Part shown: positions 53,267 to 62,997 of the stretch, piece after piece
Layout: each line of letters opens with the position of its first letter
Position numbering within the stretch: the stretch's first letter is position 1
Assembly (NCBI RefSeq): GCF_017743865.1
Contig: NZ_JAGHRJ010000002.1
Coordinates: forward strand, 682,001 to 746,000
Source: Labrenzia sp. R4_2
GTDB taxonomy: Bacteria; Pseudomonadota; Alphaproteobacteria; Rhizobiales; Stappiaceae
Length of the DNA: 64,000 nt
Direction of reading: 5' to 3'
The notes under the pieces: generated by a model
Told to the model about the DNA's origin: nothing
Database searches by the model: none
The model's input: only the letters and a program-made list of their open reading frames with translations
Made by a program: the position numbers and the translations under genes

Positions 53267-55060
53267 ATGACACAGTTGACCGGCGCCAATTCGAAGTCGA
53301 TCCGAAAGCCGCTCAAATTGAAACTTCTGGCTCTTGCGAGCGCTGCTGCTCTGCTTCCGGCGACTGTTCTAGCAGATACAAACGCACAAGACGGCATTCC
53401 AAGAACGCTTGGAACTCCTGCCGAACTTCCCTTTACGCTGTCTGGCAGCTATCTTTCCGGTCGCCTCGCGGGCTTTCAAAAAGACTTTGCGCAAGCTGCT
53501 GCTTTTTATGAAGAAACCCTTGCCGCAGACCCATCCAATCCGATGTTGCTGGAGCGGACTTTTCTACTGAAGCTCGCAAATGGCGATGTGGACGATGCGA
53601 TCCGCTATGCCGCCGATCTCGACCGAGGCGTTCAGCGGAATTTCCTGGCGCAGCTTGTCTTGGGCGCAAAGGACGTCCGCGACGGGAACTATGGCGCGGC
53701 TATCGAGCTGCTGAAGGAGGGCCGGAATGGTCCGCTGGCTCAACTATCCGTCGGGATCGCACGCGCTTGGGCTTATTACGGCGCTGGTCAAATCGACGAA
53801 GCAGCCAAGACCATCGACAACCTCCGCGGCCCGGAGTGGTTCGATGTCTTCAAGGAAACCCACAAGGCGCATCTTCTGTTTACAGCCGGCCGGAACGAAG
53901 CAGCCCTTGAGGCCATCGAAAAAGCCTATGAGATGGATCAAGGGGCCATCCGCGTCGTTGACGCCCACGCCCGCCTCCTCGCGGCCAATGGCCGCCAGCA
54001 GGATGCGCTGAAGGCGCTGGATCAGTTCGACCGGCAATACCGCGGCCATCCACAATTGGACCGGACCCGTGAGATAATCGTGTCAGGCGCTGTCATCCCG
54101 CCGACTGTCAGCGACCCAGCTGTCGGCATGGCCGAGATCCTATACGGGCTCGGCGCCGTGATCGGCCGTGACGGCGGAGAGGAATTGTCGACCTCCTACC
54201 TTCAGCTGGCACTATACCTTGATCCGGCTGCAGAATATGCAGCGGTCGCGCTCGGCAACGTCTTTGAGCGGATGGATCAGCCTGACCGTGCCATCGAAGC
54301 CCTCATGATGGTGCCAGAAGACAGCGCGTTGAAGCGCGAGGCGGAAATACAAGTCGGGTTGAATTTCAATGCACTCGACGAGGTCGATGAAGCCCGCTCT
54401 CATCTCGCAGCTCTCATTGAGAAAGATCCCGCAGATCTGGAAGCCGGGATTGCTCTGGGCAATGTTCTGCGGTCCCACGAACTCTATGAGGAAGCCGAGA
54501 AGGTTTATTCAGCCTCCATCGATACAATCGAAACGCTTGAGCAGCCGCACTGGCTGATTCTCTACTTCCGCGGCATCAGCCGGGAGCGCTTGGGTAAGTG
54601 GGGCGAGGCAGAAGCCGATTTCCGCAAAGCGCTTGAGTTGGAAGAAGATCAGCCTCTGGTCCTGAACTACCTCGGATATTCTCTTGTGGATCAGGGCCTG
54701 AAGCTTGATGAAGCACTGGAGATGATCAAGACGGCCGTAGAGCTGCGGCCAACCGATGGTTACATCGTCGACAGTCTGGGCTGGGTCTATTATCGGTTGG
54801 GCCGCTATGAGGAAGCTGTTACGGAGCTGGAACGTGCCATTGAGCTGCGGCCGGCCGATCCCGTGATCAACGACCATTTGGGCGATGCTTATTGGAAAGT
54901 TGGACGGCGCAACGAGGCGCGCTTCCAGTGGAACCATGCCCGGGATCTTGACCCCGAAGAGGATGAACTTCCCAAAATCCTCGACAAGATCGAGAACGGT
55001 TTGCCGGACCCAGCAAATACGGACGCCGCGAACGCTGCCAGTGACAACAACGGCGGCTGA
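53267..55060 (+). CDS. Exported tetratricopeptide repeat protein
   Basis: The 597-residue protein has a signal peptide (KLKLLALASAAALLPATVLA, cleaved near residue 40) and then about 12 TPR-like helical pairs. Examples are YGAGQIDEAAKTIDNL, FNALDEVDEARSHLAAL, YRLGRYEEAVTELERAIELRPADP and KVGRRNEARFQWNHARDLDPEED. TPRs mediate protein-protein contacts, so it may scaffold an envelope complex. GAGGA precedes the ATG. It is 11 bases upstream of ispE and probably in the same operon. Confidence 0.9.
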   Translation: MTQLTGANSKSIRKPLKLKLLALASAAALLPATVLADTNAQDGIPRTLGTPAELPFTLSGSYLSGRLAGFQKDFAQAAAFYEETLAADPSNPMLLERTFLLKLANGDVDDAIRYAADLDRGVQRNFLAQLVLGAKDVRDGNYGAAIELLKEGRNGPLAQLSVGIARAWAYYGAGQIDEAAKTIDNLRGPEWFDVFKETHKAHLLFTAGRNEAALEAIEKAYEMDQGAIRVVDAHARLLAANGRQQDALKALDQFDRQYRGHPQLDRTREIIVSGAVIPPTVSDPAVGMAEILYGLGAVIGRDGGEELSTSYLQLALYLDPAAEYAAVALGNVFERMDQPDRAIEALMMVPEDSALKREAEIQVGLNFNALDEVDEARSHLAALIEKDPADLEAGIALGNVLRSHELYEEAEKVYSASIDTIETLEQPHWLILYFRGISRERLGKWGEAEADFRKALELEEDQPLVLNYLGYSLVDQGLKLDEALEMIKTAVELRPTDGYIVDSLGWVYYRLGRYEEAVTELERAIELRPADPVINDHLGDAYWKVGRRNEARFQWNHARDLDPEEDELPKILDKIENGLPDPANTDAANAASDNNGG

Positions 55061-55071
55061 CCGGACGGATC

Positions 55072-55953
55072 ATGCCAGACCACCAGCAAACGGCTGTCCA
55101 GGCAGAACTCGCCCGGGCCAAAGTGAACCTTGCCCTTCACATCACCGGTCAACGCAATGACGGCTATCATTTGCTGGAGTCGCTCGTTGCTTTTCCGCAG
55201 ATAGGTGACCGGATTGCTCTTGAGCCGTCCGAGAAACTGGAGCTGGACATCGACGGCCCATTTGCTCGGGAACTGGATCCAGCTGGAGACAATAACCTCG
55301 TCCTGCGCGCAGTCCGGGGATTTGCCGAAAGGGCAAAGATCAACGTCCCGTCCGTCAAAATCACCTTAACCAAGCGTCTGCCGATCGCCTCCGGCATCGG
55401 CGGCGGGTCCAGCGATGCTGCCACCACGCTCCGCCTTCTGGAGGACGTAACCGGTGTTTATTTGAGCGATGAAGATCTTCATGAACTCGCCGCATCGCTC
55501 GGCGCAGATGTTCCAGTTTGCCTCAGCCCCGAACCGCAAGTGATGCGGGGCATCGGCGACGACCTGGCGGCTGCCCCACTGCTGCCTGCTTGCGGCATCA
55601 TTCTGGTCAATCCGAAGATCACCCTCGAAACGCCGGATGTCTTCAGAGCCCTGGACAAGAAGAACAATCCGCAACTGCCAAAAATGCCTGATGCGTTTGA
55701 TGATATTGCCGCGTTGATTGCCTATTTGACGAACAGCCGCAATGATTTGCAATCGCCTGCCATGTCGGTATGTGGCGCTATCGGTGAAGTCTTAAATTTC
55801 CTGCAAGGGGACAGCCGGATCCTTTTTTCAAGAATGTCCGGATCCGGTGCGACTTGTTTCGGCCTTTGTGCTCCAACCGAAATGCGCGCGATTGAGACCG
55901 ATCTGCGCGCCGCGAATCCCGATTGGTGGATCGCCTCTGGACCGTTGGGCTGA
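55072..55953 (+). CDS. ispE: 4-diphosphocytidyl-2-C-methyl-D-erythritol kinase
   Basis: The 293-residue GHMP kinase of the MEP isoprenoid pathway has AKVNLALHITGQRNDGYHLLESL at the N-terminus and the ATP-binding LPIASGIGGGSSDAATTLRLL. The C-terminal GSGATCFGL completes the fold. It supplies precursors for the polyprenyl diphosphate synthase encoded by the convergent neighbour. A hairpin terminator follows. Confidence 0.96.
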   Translation: MPDHQQTAVQAELARAKVNLALHITGQRNDGYHLLESLVAFPQIGDRIALEPSEKLELDIDGPFARELDPAGDNNLVLRAVRGFAERAKINVPSVKITLTKRLPIASGIGGGSSDAATTLRLLEDVTGVYLSDEDLHELAASLGADVPVCLSPEPQVMRGIGDDLAAAPLLPACGIILVNPKITLETPDVFRALDKKNNPQLPKMPDAFDDIAALIAYLTNSRNDLQSPAMSVCGAIGEVLNFLQGDSRILFSRMSGSGATCFGLCAPTEMRAIETDLRAANPDWWIASGPLG

Positions 55954-55977
55954 GAAAAGCGCCACTTAAAATCAAAA

Positions 55978-55997
55978 CGGCGCCCAAAAGGACGCCG
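55978..55997. terminator. Hairpin between convergent ispE and polyprenyl synthase genes
   Basis: CGGCGCCC and GGACGCCG pair with one mismatch around AAAA, with AAAA upstream and ATTT downstream, so termination in both directions is possible. It sits 25 bases past the ispE stop. Confidence 0.5.
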
Positions 55998-56027
55998 GAT
56001 TTGTTCAGCAACAAGCCTCTAGAGCAA

Positions 56028-57044
56028 TCAACTAACACGCGCGATACAGAACGCCACAGCATCTGCAAGCGCATCCGTGTGAGCACCCGCTGGCAATTGG
56101 TCCAACGCTTTGAGGGCATTGTCGCCATAGGTCCGGGCCCGCTGAACGGTTTCCGTGATCGCATCGTATTTCTTCAAAAGCTCGATGGCCTCGGCAAGAT
56201 CAGCATCCGTGACATTGTCGCCTTCCATACAGTGCTTCCAGAACGCCCGATCCTGATCAGTGCCGCGCGCAACAGCAAGCACAACCGGCAGGGTGATCTT
56301 GCCCTCCCGGAAATCGTCTCCAACGTGTTTGCCGAGATCCGCGGATGAGCCACCATAATCGAGCGCATCGTCCACCATCTGGAATGCGTATCCGAGCTCC
56401 AGACCGTAAGTTCGTGCTGCCTTGCGCATAACGTCGTTTTGGCCGGCAATTTCCGGACCGACTTCGGCTGCGGCAGCGAACAAAGCTGCGGTTTTCGCCT
56501 CGATGACCCGCAGATACTCGGCTTCTGTCGTCTCGATGTTTTTCGACGCACCGAGCTGAAGAACTTCACCTTCAGCAATGATGGCCGATGCTTCGGAGAG
56601 AATGCGCAGTGCTTCCAGAGAACCGGTGTCGACCATCATCTTGAACGCCTGGCCCAGGAGATAATCCCCCACCAGAACACTCGCCTGGTTGCCCCAAAGC
56701 TTGCGGGCCGCAAGTTTGCCTCGGCGCATGTCGCTCTCGTCGACAACATCGTCATGGAGCAGCGTTGCTGTGTGCATGAACTCCACACTTGCTGCCAGGA
56801 TCACATGTCCGTTGCCCTGATATCCGAACATGTCTGCGCAGGCGAGCGTCAGCATCGGGCGCAAGCGCTTGCCACCCGATGAGATCAAATGCTTGGCGAT
56901 TTCCGGGATCAGGTCCACGTTGGACCCGGCCTTGGAAAGGATCAGTTCATTCACGTCCGCCATGCCGGGCGCCACGAGATCCACGAGAGGCTGGATGCTT
57001 GCGCGAGGCGTTTCATTGTCAGACAAGGTTGCGACCACGGCCAC
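56028..57044 (-). CDS. Long-chain polyprenyl diphosphate synthase
   Basis: The 338-residue trans-prenyltransferase has first Asp-rich motif LLHDDVVDESDMRRG and second motif QMVDDALDYGG. KRLRPMLTL and GDDFREGKITLPV complete the usual signature. It builds the side chain of ubiquinone (probably decaprenyl or octaprenyl, not decidable here). The start is GTG 57044 with AGGAG eight bases upstream; a longer frame adds 34 unrelated residues. Confidence 0.93.
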   Translation of the reverse strand: MAVVATLSDNETPRASIQPLVDLVAPGMADVNELILSKAGSNVDLIPEIAKHLISSGGKRLRPMLTLACADMFGYQGNGHVILAASVEFMHTATLLHDDVVDESDMRRGKLAARKLWGNQASVLVGDYLLGQAFKMMVDTGSLEALRILSEASAIIAEGEVLQLGASKNIETTEAEYLRVIEAKTAALFAAAAEVGPEIAGQNDVMRKAARTYGLELGYAFQMVDDALDYGGSSADLGKHVGDDFREGKITLPVVLAVARGTDQDRAFWKHCMEGDNVTDADLAEAIELLKKYDAITETVQRARTYGDNALKALDQLPAGAHTDALADAVAFCIARVS

Positions 57045-57221
57045 TGACGGCACTCCTGTTACGATTTGTGCGGACAATATGGCGCGAATGTCTCCGGGGC
57101 AAGCCGCCAATCCGTTGACAAACTGTTGAAATGCCACAATCAGCATATTTTGCTGTAAAGCAATTCCTTAGTGAGCGTCCGGCAGCAGCGCGGGGCAAAA
57201 CCGGCAAGGGTCAGATTTATA

Positions 57222-57452
57222 ATGGAAGAACTTGTAAGAACAAACGATCCTGTCCTGATCTCGTTTCTGGAATCGCTGCTTGGCGAGGCTGATATCAAGC
57301 ATTTTGTCGCAGACGGCAACATGAGCATTCTGGAAGGCTCACTCGCCATGATTCCACGCAGGATCCTCGTCGACAGCGATCAGATTGAAAAAGCGCGCAT
57401 GCTCGTGCGCGAAGCGGGTTTAGAACACGAGCTGCGCCTTGAAAGCGAATGA
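57222..57452 (+). CDS. DUF2007 family protein
   Basis: The 76-residue protein (MEELVRTNDPVLISFLESLLGEADIKHFVADGNMSI...) matches DUF2007, a small ferredoxin-like fold annotated as a putative signal-transducing protein. No catalytic motif is visible. Its stop overlaps the methyltransferase start by four bases (ATGA), so the two are coupled. It is divergent from the polyprenyl synthase gene, an arrangement common in related alphaproteobacteria. Confidence 0.88.
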   Translation: MEELVRTNDPVLISFLESLLGEADIKHFVADGNMSILEGSLAMIPRRILVDSDQIEKARMLVREAGLEHELRLESE

Positions 57453-58276
57453 CAGCGGATATGACGGACCAGCTCCAACCATCCGAGACCGACGGCAAAC
57501 TTGATACCACTCGAGACGCTTTTTTGGGCGGCAAAGTCTATGTGCACCAGCCCAAACATGGCCGCCACCGCGCGGGACTTGATGCCGTTTACCTCGCTGC
57601 GGCTTTGCCCGATGGATTGAGCGGTCACATTGTGGACCTCGGCGCAGGTGTCGGAACCGCGGGATTTTGTGCAGCTACCCGCTTGCCGGAGATTACGGTG
57701 ACAGCGGTAGAGCTCGATCAGACTGTTCTAGATCTTGCACGGGACGGACTAAAAGATCCCGCAAATGCCTCTTTTGCCGATCGCGTCAATCTCTTGGAAG
57801 CTGATATCACGGCCAAGGGAAGTGTGCGCCATGCAGCGGGACTTAAGTCCGGCATGGCTGATCATGTTATCATGAACCCGCCTTACTATGAGGCGAACCG
57901 GTTCCGTGCCTCGCCCAAGACGGCCCGCGCGGGAGCACACATGCTCGATGAACGGGGCCTGGAGCCCTGGGTGAAAACAGCAACGGACATCGTGAAAGTT
58001 GGCGGCACACTGACCATCATCTTTCGCGCAGATGGCTTAAGTGAAATTCTGAACGTCCTCTCTGGCCGGTTTGGCGCGATTGACGTTATCCCCTTGCGGC
58101 CACGTCCTGACGCAGCCGCAACACGTGTTCTGGTCCGGGCAGTGCGGGCGAGCAAAGCTCCGCTCACACTGCTGCCGGGCTTCGTTCTTCACGACGGACC
58201 GGAAAACGAATTCACACCGGAGGCAAAATCCATCTTACGGGATGGTCAGGGGCTCGGCATTCCGCTCCGCCGCTGA
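57449..58276 (+). CDS. SAM-dependent methyltransferase (TrmN6-like, tRNA adenine-N6)
   Basis: The 275-residue class I methyltransferase has SAM-binding VDLGAGVGTAGFCAA and the catalytic NPPY in VIMNPPYYEANRFRASP, which marks N6-adenine methyltransferases. The closest named family is TrmN6 (tRNA1-Val A37), but the exact substrate is not proved. It follows DUF2007 with a four-base overlap. Confidence 0.85.
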   Translation: MTADMTDQLQPSETDGKLDTTRDAFLGGKVYVHQPKHGRHRAGLDAVYLAAALPDGLSGHIVDLGAGVGTAGFCAATRLPEITVTAVELDQTVLDLARDGLKDPANASFADRVNLLEADITAKGSVRHAAGLKSGMADHVIMNPPYYEANRFRASPKTARAGAHMLDERGLEPWVKTATDIVKVGGTLTIIFRADGLSEILNVLSGRFGAIDVIPLRPRPDAAATRVLVRAVRASKAPLTLLPGFVLHDGPENEFTPEAKSILRDGQGLGIPLRR

Positions 58277-58287
58277 CAGCTGACGCT

Positions 58288-58560
58288 CTAGTGCATCACG
58301 AATTCACCGTCGGCATAGCGAAATTCCGCTGGTTCGATCAGGTTCTGATGTGCAACGCGGACCGCATGGATCCGTCCCTCAATCTCGCGTTCCCAGAACG
58401 TCAAAAAACGGGTCAGCTCAGGAAATTTCGGCGCCAAATCCTCTGTCTGCCACAAGAAGGACTGCAACAACCTTGGGTGATCCGGCATCCGATAGAGTAT
58501 TTCCGCGGTCAGCAAACCGTATCCGAGCAACCGTTTTTCAAAGTCTGAACCAACTGTCAT
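58288..58560 (-). CDS. Usg family protein
   Basis: The 90-residue cytoplasmic protein matches the alphaproteobacterial Usg family: FEKRLLGYGLLTAEILYRMPDHPRLLQSFLWQ and APKFPELTRFLTFWEREIEG. The family was named for a gene near trp in Caulobacter; its function is unknown, and no trp genes are near here. AAGGAG precedes the ATG. Confidence 0.92.
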   Translation of the reverse strand: MTVGSDFEKRLLGYGLLTAEILYRMPDHPRLLQSFLWQTEDLAPKFPELTRFLTFWEREIEGRIHAVRVAHQNLIEPAEFRYADGEFVMH

Positions 58561-58708
58561 GCCACTTATTCCTTTCTCCTTAAGAAAAGTGTCGCAGCAA
58601 ACAGGTTAACCAATTCTATGAACGCATGACAATTAGACGAATTCTTGATCTTTGGCAGCAAACTCATCTGAGTGCTAACAAATCATAAGAATTTGAGTCT
58701 CAAAACTG

Positions 58709-59077
58709 TCATTTTGCTTGGATGGAGGTCAGATAGCCCAAAAAGGCATCAATGTCACCCGGCTCGAATGCAATTTCCGGCATGTTTTCGTGCGCAGTGA
58801 CGATGCCTTCAGCAAGGCTTTCTTCAAGACTTTCCAGTGGATAAAGGCTGGAGAGGTCCCTGAATGCCGGCGCACCTTCCTGGGCGCTTTCGTCATCAGC
58901 GGCCACAGCATGGCAGGCGGCACAATGGATTTCGGCTATTTCGCGGCCGCTCGCAAGGCTGGCCGGATCCGTTGGATAGGTGCCACTGGCTGCAAGCGCC
59001 GGTCCGCTCAAGATACAAGCAAACAAGCCTGTCCAAAAAAGCGCATTGGTTCGCAAAACGAGTCTCCCTTCCCTCAC
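58709..59077 (-). CDS. Small cytochrome c
   Basis: The 122-residue protein has a signal peptide (ALFWTGLFACILSGPALAA) and one heme site CAACH near residue 53. The axial Met is likely in ENMPEIAF. The class I fold is short and periplasmic. The start is uncertain: GTG 59077 or TTG 59056, the latter having GGGAGA closer upstream. It follows the rhodanese gene on the same strand by 46 bases and may be its redox partner (inference). Confidence 0.88.
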   Translation of the reverse strand: MREGRLVLRTNALFWTGLFACILSGPALAASGTYPTDPASLASGREIAEIHCAACHAVAADDESAQEGAPAFRDLSSLYPLESLEESLAEGIVTAHENMPEIAFEPGDIDAFLGYLTSIQAK

Positions 59078-59123
59078 TTGCGATTCTTATACGCGGGCGG
59101 CCAGGCTTGCGCCATACGCAGCT

Positions 59124-59540
59124 TTACTCTGCTGCGGCCGCGACACCCGGTTCCGCAAAGGCAAAGCCTTCATCTTGCCAACCGGTTAGACCGCCAATCA
59201 TGATTTTCACAGGCCGGCCAAGTTCAGCGAGCTTCACCGCCGCCCGGTCTGCTCCGTTGCAGTGCGGCCCAGCGCAATACGTCACAAAAACGGTGTCTTC
59301 CGGCCAGTCGGCCATGCGTTCTGCCGTGATGTCCCGATGCGGCAAATGCAGCGCCCCCGGAATATGCTTTTTCGCAAAGGTCTCTGACGATCCGACAACG
59401 TGAAGAAGCACAAAATCTACACGGCCAGTGGCAAATGCGTCAGCAACATCCGCGCAGTCCGTTTCAAAGGTAAGTCGCGCCGAAAAGTGACGGACAGCAT
59501 CCGAGGAAGATGCTGGCGGGATATCGGTTACAAAACTCAT
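59124..59540 (-). CDS. Rhodanese-domain protein
   Basis: The 138-residue single-domain sulfurtransferase has the active-site Cys in VFVTYCAGPHCNGADRAA. A second Cys lies in the same loop, in the pattern CxGPxC. Rhodaneses carry persulfide sulfur. AGGAG precedes the start. It is divergent from an FtrA-type AraC regulator gene across 90 bases, a pairing I associate with this regulator in Rhizobiales, so it is a likely target. Confidence 0.92.
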   Translation of the reverse strand: MSFVTDIPPASSSDAVRHFSARLTFETDCADVADAFATGRVDFVLLHVVGSSETFAKKHIPGALHLPHRDITAERMADWPEDTVFVTYCAGPHCNGADRAAVKLAELGRPVKIMIGGLTGWQDEGFAFAEPGVAAAAE

Positions 59541-59630
59541 GGCGGGTCTCCTGTCCGGGTTGTTTGACCGGACAATAGGCGACGGTTTTTGGGCTGGCGT
59601 TTGGCAAGAAAGACATTTATCGTAAAGATC

Positions 59631-60641
59631 ATGCCAAATACAGATCTCGCCTCTCAGTCTCCGGCCAATGCGCCCAACAAGCGCGTGGTTGCCCTTGCCT
59701 ATGATGGCTTATGTCTGTTCGAATTCGGCATTTGCTGCGAGGTCTTCGGTCTCAAACGCCCGGAGATGGGGGAGGACTGGTATAGGTTTGAAGTGGCCAG
59801 CCTTGATCGGGGCCAACCGCTGAAGGCCTCTAATGGTGTCCGGGTGGAAGTGGACGGCGGCCTGGACCTCTTGGAATCGGCAGGAACGATCCTCATACCC
59901 GGCTGGTCCGGCATCAATGATCCCGTCCCTGAGGTTCTGAGAGACGCCCTCCACATGGCGCATGCCAAAGGTGCGCGTTTGCTGTCGATTTGTTCGGGCG
60001 TCTTTGTGCTCGCGGCAACCGGACTTCTTAAAGACAAGCGTGTTACGACACATTGGCGCTATGCCGAGGCCTTGTCAGCGCGGTATCCGGATCTCGTGAT
60101 CGTCCCCAATGTCCTTTACACCGACAACGGCCAGATCCTGACATCGGCTGGAAGTGCTGCGGGCATTGACCTTTGCCTTCATCTCATCCGCCGTGACTTT
60201 GGCCCATCAGCTGCAAACAGCGTCGCGCGGCGGCTTGTCGTTCCGCCCCACCGGGAAGGCGGACAGGCCCAATTTGTCGATACCAGTGTTCAGGTACCAA
60301 ATGAAGCAAACCGCTTGGGCCCGTTGTTCGACTACCTGCGCGCACATCTATCAGAAAATCATACTATCAAGAGCCTCGCCGGCAAGTCAGGCATGAGTGA
60401 GCGGACCTTCCTGCGGCGGTTTGAAAGTGCAACGGGAACGACTCCTGCCCGCTGGATTACGGGTTTGCGGCTTCAAAAGGCCAAGGACTTGCTGGAAGAA
60501 AGCGATCTCTCAATCGACAGGATCGCAGATCAGACCGGGTTTGGGACGGCTGCTACAATGCGCCATCACTTCCGGGAAATGCTTGGCACTTCACCGACCC
60601 ACCACAGGCGCCTGTTCCAAAGTACCAGCAAACAGACCTAG
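59631..60641 (+). CDS. FtrA-type transcriptional regulator (DJ-1/PfpI domain plus AraC HTH)
   Basis: The 336-residue protein has an N-terminal GATase1-like domain (VVALAYDGLCLFEFGICCEVFG; nucleophile-elbow Cys in LLSICSGVFVLAA). A C-terminal AraC HTH pair follows (IKSLAGKSGMSERTFLRRF and IADQTGFGTAATMRHHFREM). The domain order matches FtrA. The ligand is unknown. It probably controls the divergent rhodanese-cytochrome operon. Confidence 0.9.
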   Translation: MPNTDLASQSPANAPNKRVVALAYDGLCLFEFGICCEVFGLKRPEMGEDWYRFEVASLDRGQPLKASNGVRVEVDGGLDLLESAGTILIPGWSGINDPVPEVLRDALHMAHAKGARLLSICSGVFVLAATGLLKDKRVTTHWRYAEALSARYPDLVIVPNVLYTDNGQILTSAGSAAGIDLCLHLIRRDFGPSAANSVARRLVVPPHREGGQAQFVDTSVQVPNEANRLGPLFDYLRAHLSENHTIKSLAGKSGMSERTFLRRFESATGTTPARWITGLRLQKAKDLLEESDLSIDRIADQTGFGTAATMRHHFREMLGTSPTHHRRLFQSTSKQT

Positions 60642-60699
60642 GCTCTGCCCTCTGTTCGATTATATATAGTGCAAAATAAATCATTCCTGGGAGCCGTTC

Positions 60700-61638
60700 A
60701 TGCCGCAATCTGCCATTCCAGCGACAATCGACGAAACGCTCCAGCTGATGGACCAGGCCGGATATGTCGCCGACCGGTCCCTTGCCACGGTTCTGCATCT
60801 TGCGTTGAAAATGAAACGTCCCCTGTTTCTGGAAGGGGAAGCCGGTGTCGGCAAGACCGAGATTGCAAAGGTATTGTCGTCAACGCTCGGCCGCGACCTC
60901 ATTCGTCTGCAGTGTTACGAAGGGCTCGATATTGCGTCTGCGGTGTATGAATGGAACTACCCGGCACAGATGGTTGAGATCCGGGTCGCGGAAGCCTCCG
61001 GCGATACCGAACACTCCGAGCTTTCGAAGTCGATCTTCGACGAAAAATTCCTGATCAAGCGCCCAGTCCTTCAGGCGCTTGAGCCGTCTCTGAATGGCGC
61101 ACCGGTGTTTCTCATTGACGAACTCGACAGGGCCGACGAAGCCTTTGAAGCGTTTCTTCTCGAGGTCCTTGCGGACAACCAAGTTTCCATTCCGGAGCTC
61201 GGCACCGTCAAGGCCGAGGAACCGCCGATCGTCATCATCACGACGAACCGGACGCGCGAAATCCACGACGCCCTGAAGCGCCGTTGTCTCTATCATTGGG
61301 TGGACTATCCCGACGCCGAGCGCGAGCTGGAAATCGTCCGCCGCAAGGTACCCGGTGCCTCCGAACGGTTGGCGGGCGAGGTCGTCGCTTTTGTCCAAAA
61401 ACTGCGCACGGAAGAAGACCTCTTCAAGCAACCAGGCGTCGCAGAAACACTGGATTGGGCCACCGCCCTCTCGGAACTCAATGAAATCGCGCTTGATCCG
61501 GACATGGCCTCCGATACGCTCGGCGTACTTCTGAAATACCAGGATGATATTGAGCGGGTCCGCGGCTCAAAGGTCCGGCAGATGATCGATGACATTCGCA
61601 AGGACGAGCCACGTCCCCAGACCATGCCGGCCCTTTAG
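60700..61638 (+). CDS. MoxR-family AAA ATPase
   Basis: The 312-residue ATPase has Walker A LEGEAGVGKTEIAKVL and Walker B PVFLIDELDRADEAFEAF; sensor-1 is in VIIITTNRTREIHDAL. MoxR ATPases work as chaperones with VWA partners; the partner is the next gene, 18 bases downstream. The pair resembles CoxD/CoxE, but no CO dehydrogenase genes are in the window. Confidence 0.93.
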   Translation: MPQSAIPATIDETLQLMDQAGYVADRSLATVLHLALKMKRPLFLEGEAGVGKTEIAKVLSSTLGRDLIRLQCYEGLDIASAVYEWNYPAQMVEIRVAEASGDTEHSELSKSIFDEKFLIKRPVLQALEPSLNGAPVFLIDELDRADEAFEAFLLEVLADNQVSIPELGTVKAEEPPIVIITTNRTREIHDALKRRCLYHWVDYPDAERELEIVRRKVPGASERLAGEVVAFVQKLRTEEDLFKQPGVAETLDWATALSELNEIALDPDMASDTLGVLLKYQDDIERVRGSKVRQMIDDIRKDEPRPQTMPAL

Positions 61639-61656
61639 AGCAGACCAAACGCGCCC

Positions 61657-62868
61657 ATGACCGCTGTCCGCTCCCGCATCACAGACAACATCGTCTATTT
61701 CGCCCGCACGTTGCGCAAGGCCGGGGTGCCGGTTGGGCCGGCCTCCGTTGTCGATGCGGTTCAGGCGGTCGAAGTGTCCGGTATCAGCAACCGCGACGAT
61801 CTCTACTGGACCTTGCATGCCGTCTTTGTGCGCAAGCGGGAACATCGCATCCTGTTTGACGAAGCGTTCCGGGTCTATTGGCAAAGCCGCGGCTTGATCG
61901 AAAAGATGCTGGCGATCCTGTCACCTGTTGCTCCGCCGAGAGGTGCACCCGAAAAGCCCAAGGCGGGGCAGACACGGGTTGCCCAGGCGTTTCAGGCCAA
62001 CAAGGAACGGGTTGCGGAAGAAACCCGGCCGGAAATCGAGGTCGATGCCAAATTCACGGTGTCAGGCAAGGAGCTCCTCCAGAGCAAAGACTTTGCCCAG
62101 ATGACTGCCGAGGAGATCAATGACGCCAAGAAGGCGCTCGCCTCCATGGCACTCAGCATGGACAAGATCCGGCTCCGCAGGCTGGTCCCCGCACACTCGG
62201 GAAAGGTGGACCCGCGCCGCACCTTGCGGGCGTCCATGCGGGCCGGCGGGGATATCATTGACCTGAAGTTCCGCCAACCGGCTGAAAAGCGCCCGCCTCT
62301 GGTCGCGATCTGCGATATTTCCGGTTCCATGAGCCAGTATTCGCGTCTGCTCCTGCATTTCCTTCATGCGGTCACCGCCGAACGCCGGGACGTACACACA
62401 TTCCTTTTCGGAACACGGTTGAGCAATGTGACGCGTCAATTGCGGATGAAGGACCCGGACGAAGCGCTGGAAGCATGTTCTGAAGGGGTTCAGGACTGGT
62501 CCGGCGGCACGCGGATCGCCTGGGCCCTCCATGACTTCAATCGGCATTGGTCGCGCCGGGTCCTTTCCGGCAAACCGACGGTGTTGTTGATCACCGACGG
62601 ACTTGAGCGCGATTCCGATGAGGATCTGGCGCGCGAGATGGACCGCCTGCACCGGTCCTGCCGCCGCCTAATCTGGCTTAATCCGCTCCTGCGGTTCGAA
62701 GGCTTTGAGGCCAAAGCCAAGGGCATCCGGGCCATGCTTCCGCATGTCGACGAATTCCGGGCGGTGCACAGCCTTGATGCCGTCGCGGACCTTGTCAGCG
62801 CACTGATGGGCAAAAAGTCGGACAGCAAATCCTCAAATCCCAAGTCTTGGCTGAAGCGTCAAAGCTAA
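61657..62868 (+). CDS. VWA-domain protein (CoxE-like)
   Basis: The 403-residue protein has a MIDAS motif in ICDISGSMSQYSRLLLHF with the other metal ligands around GGTRIAWALHDF and LLITDGLERD. The N-terminal half is helical and charged. CoxE-like proteins pair with MoxR ATPases to insert metal or activate enzymes. Its client is unknown here. Confidence 0.9.
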   Translation: MTAVRSRITDNIVYFARTLRKAGVPVGPASVVDAVQAVEVSGISNRDDLYWTLHAVFVRKREHRILFDEAFRVYWQSRGLIEKMLAILSPVAPPRGAPEKPKAGQTRVAQAFQANKERVAEETRPEIEVDAKFTVSGKELLQSKDFAQMTAEEINDAKKALASMALSMDKIRLRRLVPAHSGKVDPRRTLRASMRAGGDIIDLKFRQPAEKRPPLVAICDISGSMSQYSRLLLHFLHAVTAERRDVHTFLFGTRLSNVTRQLRMKDPDEALEACSEGVQDWSGGTRIAWALHDFNRHWSRRVLSGKPTVLLITDGLERDSDEDLAREMDRLHRSCRRLIWLNPLLRFEGFEAKAKGIRAMLPHVDEFRAVHSLDAVADLVSALMGKKSDSKSSNPKSWLKRQS

Positions 62869-62997
62869 AAAACCGCCGGTTCCGGTTGGGGCACACGAAA
62901 CCAGCGGCATTTCGAGGAGGATCGTGCCGATCCGCGTATCACTATAATTTCATAGTTTCGAAAATATATGCGGCACGCTGTCCCAAGGCCGCCCTAG

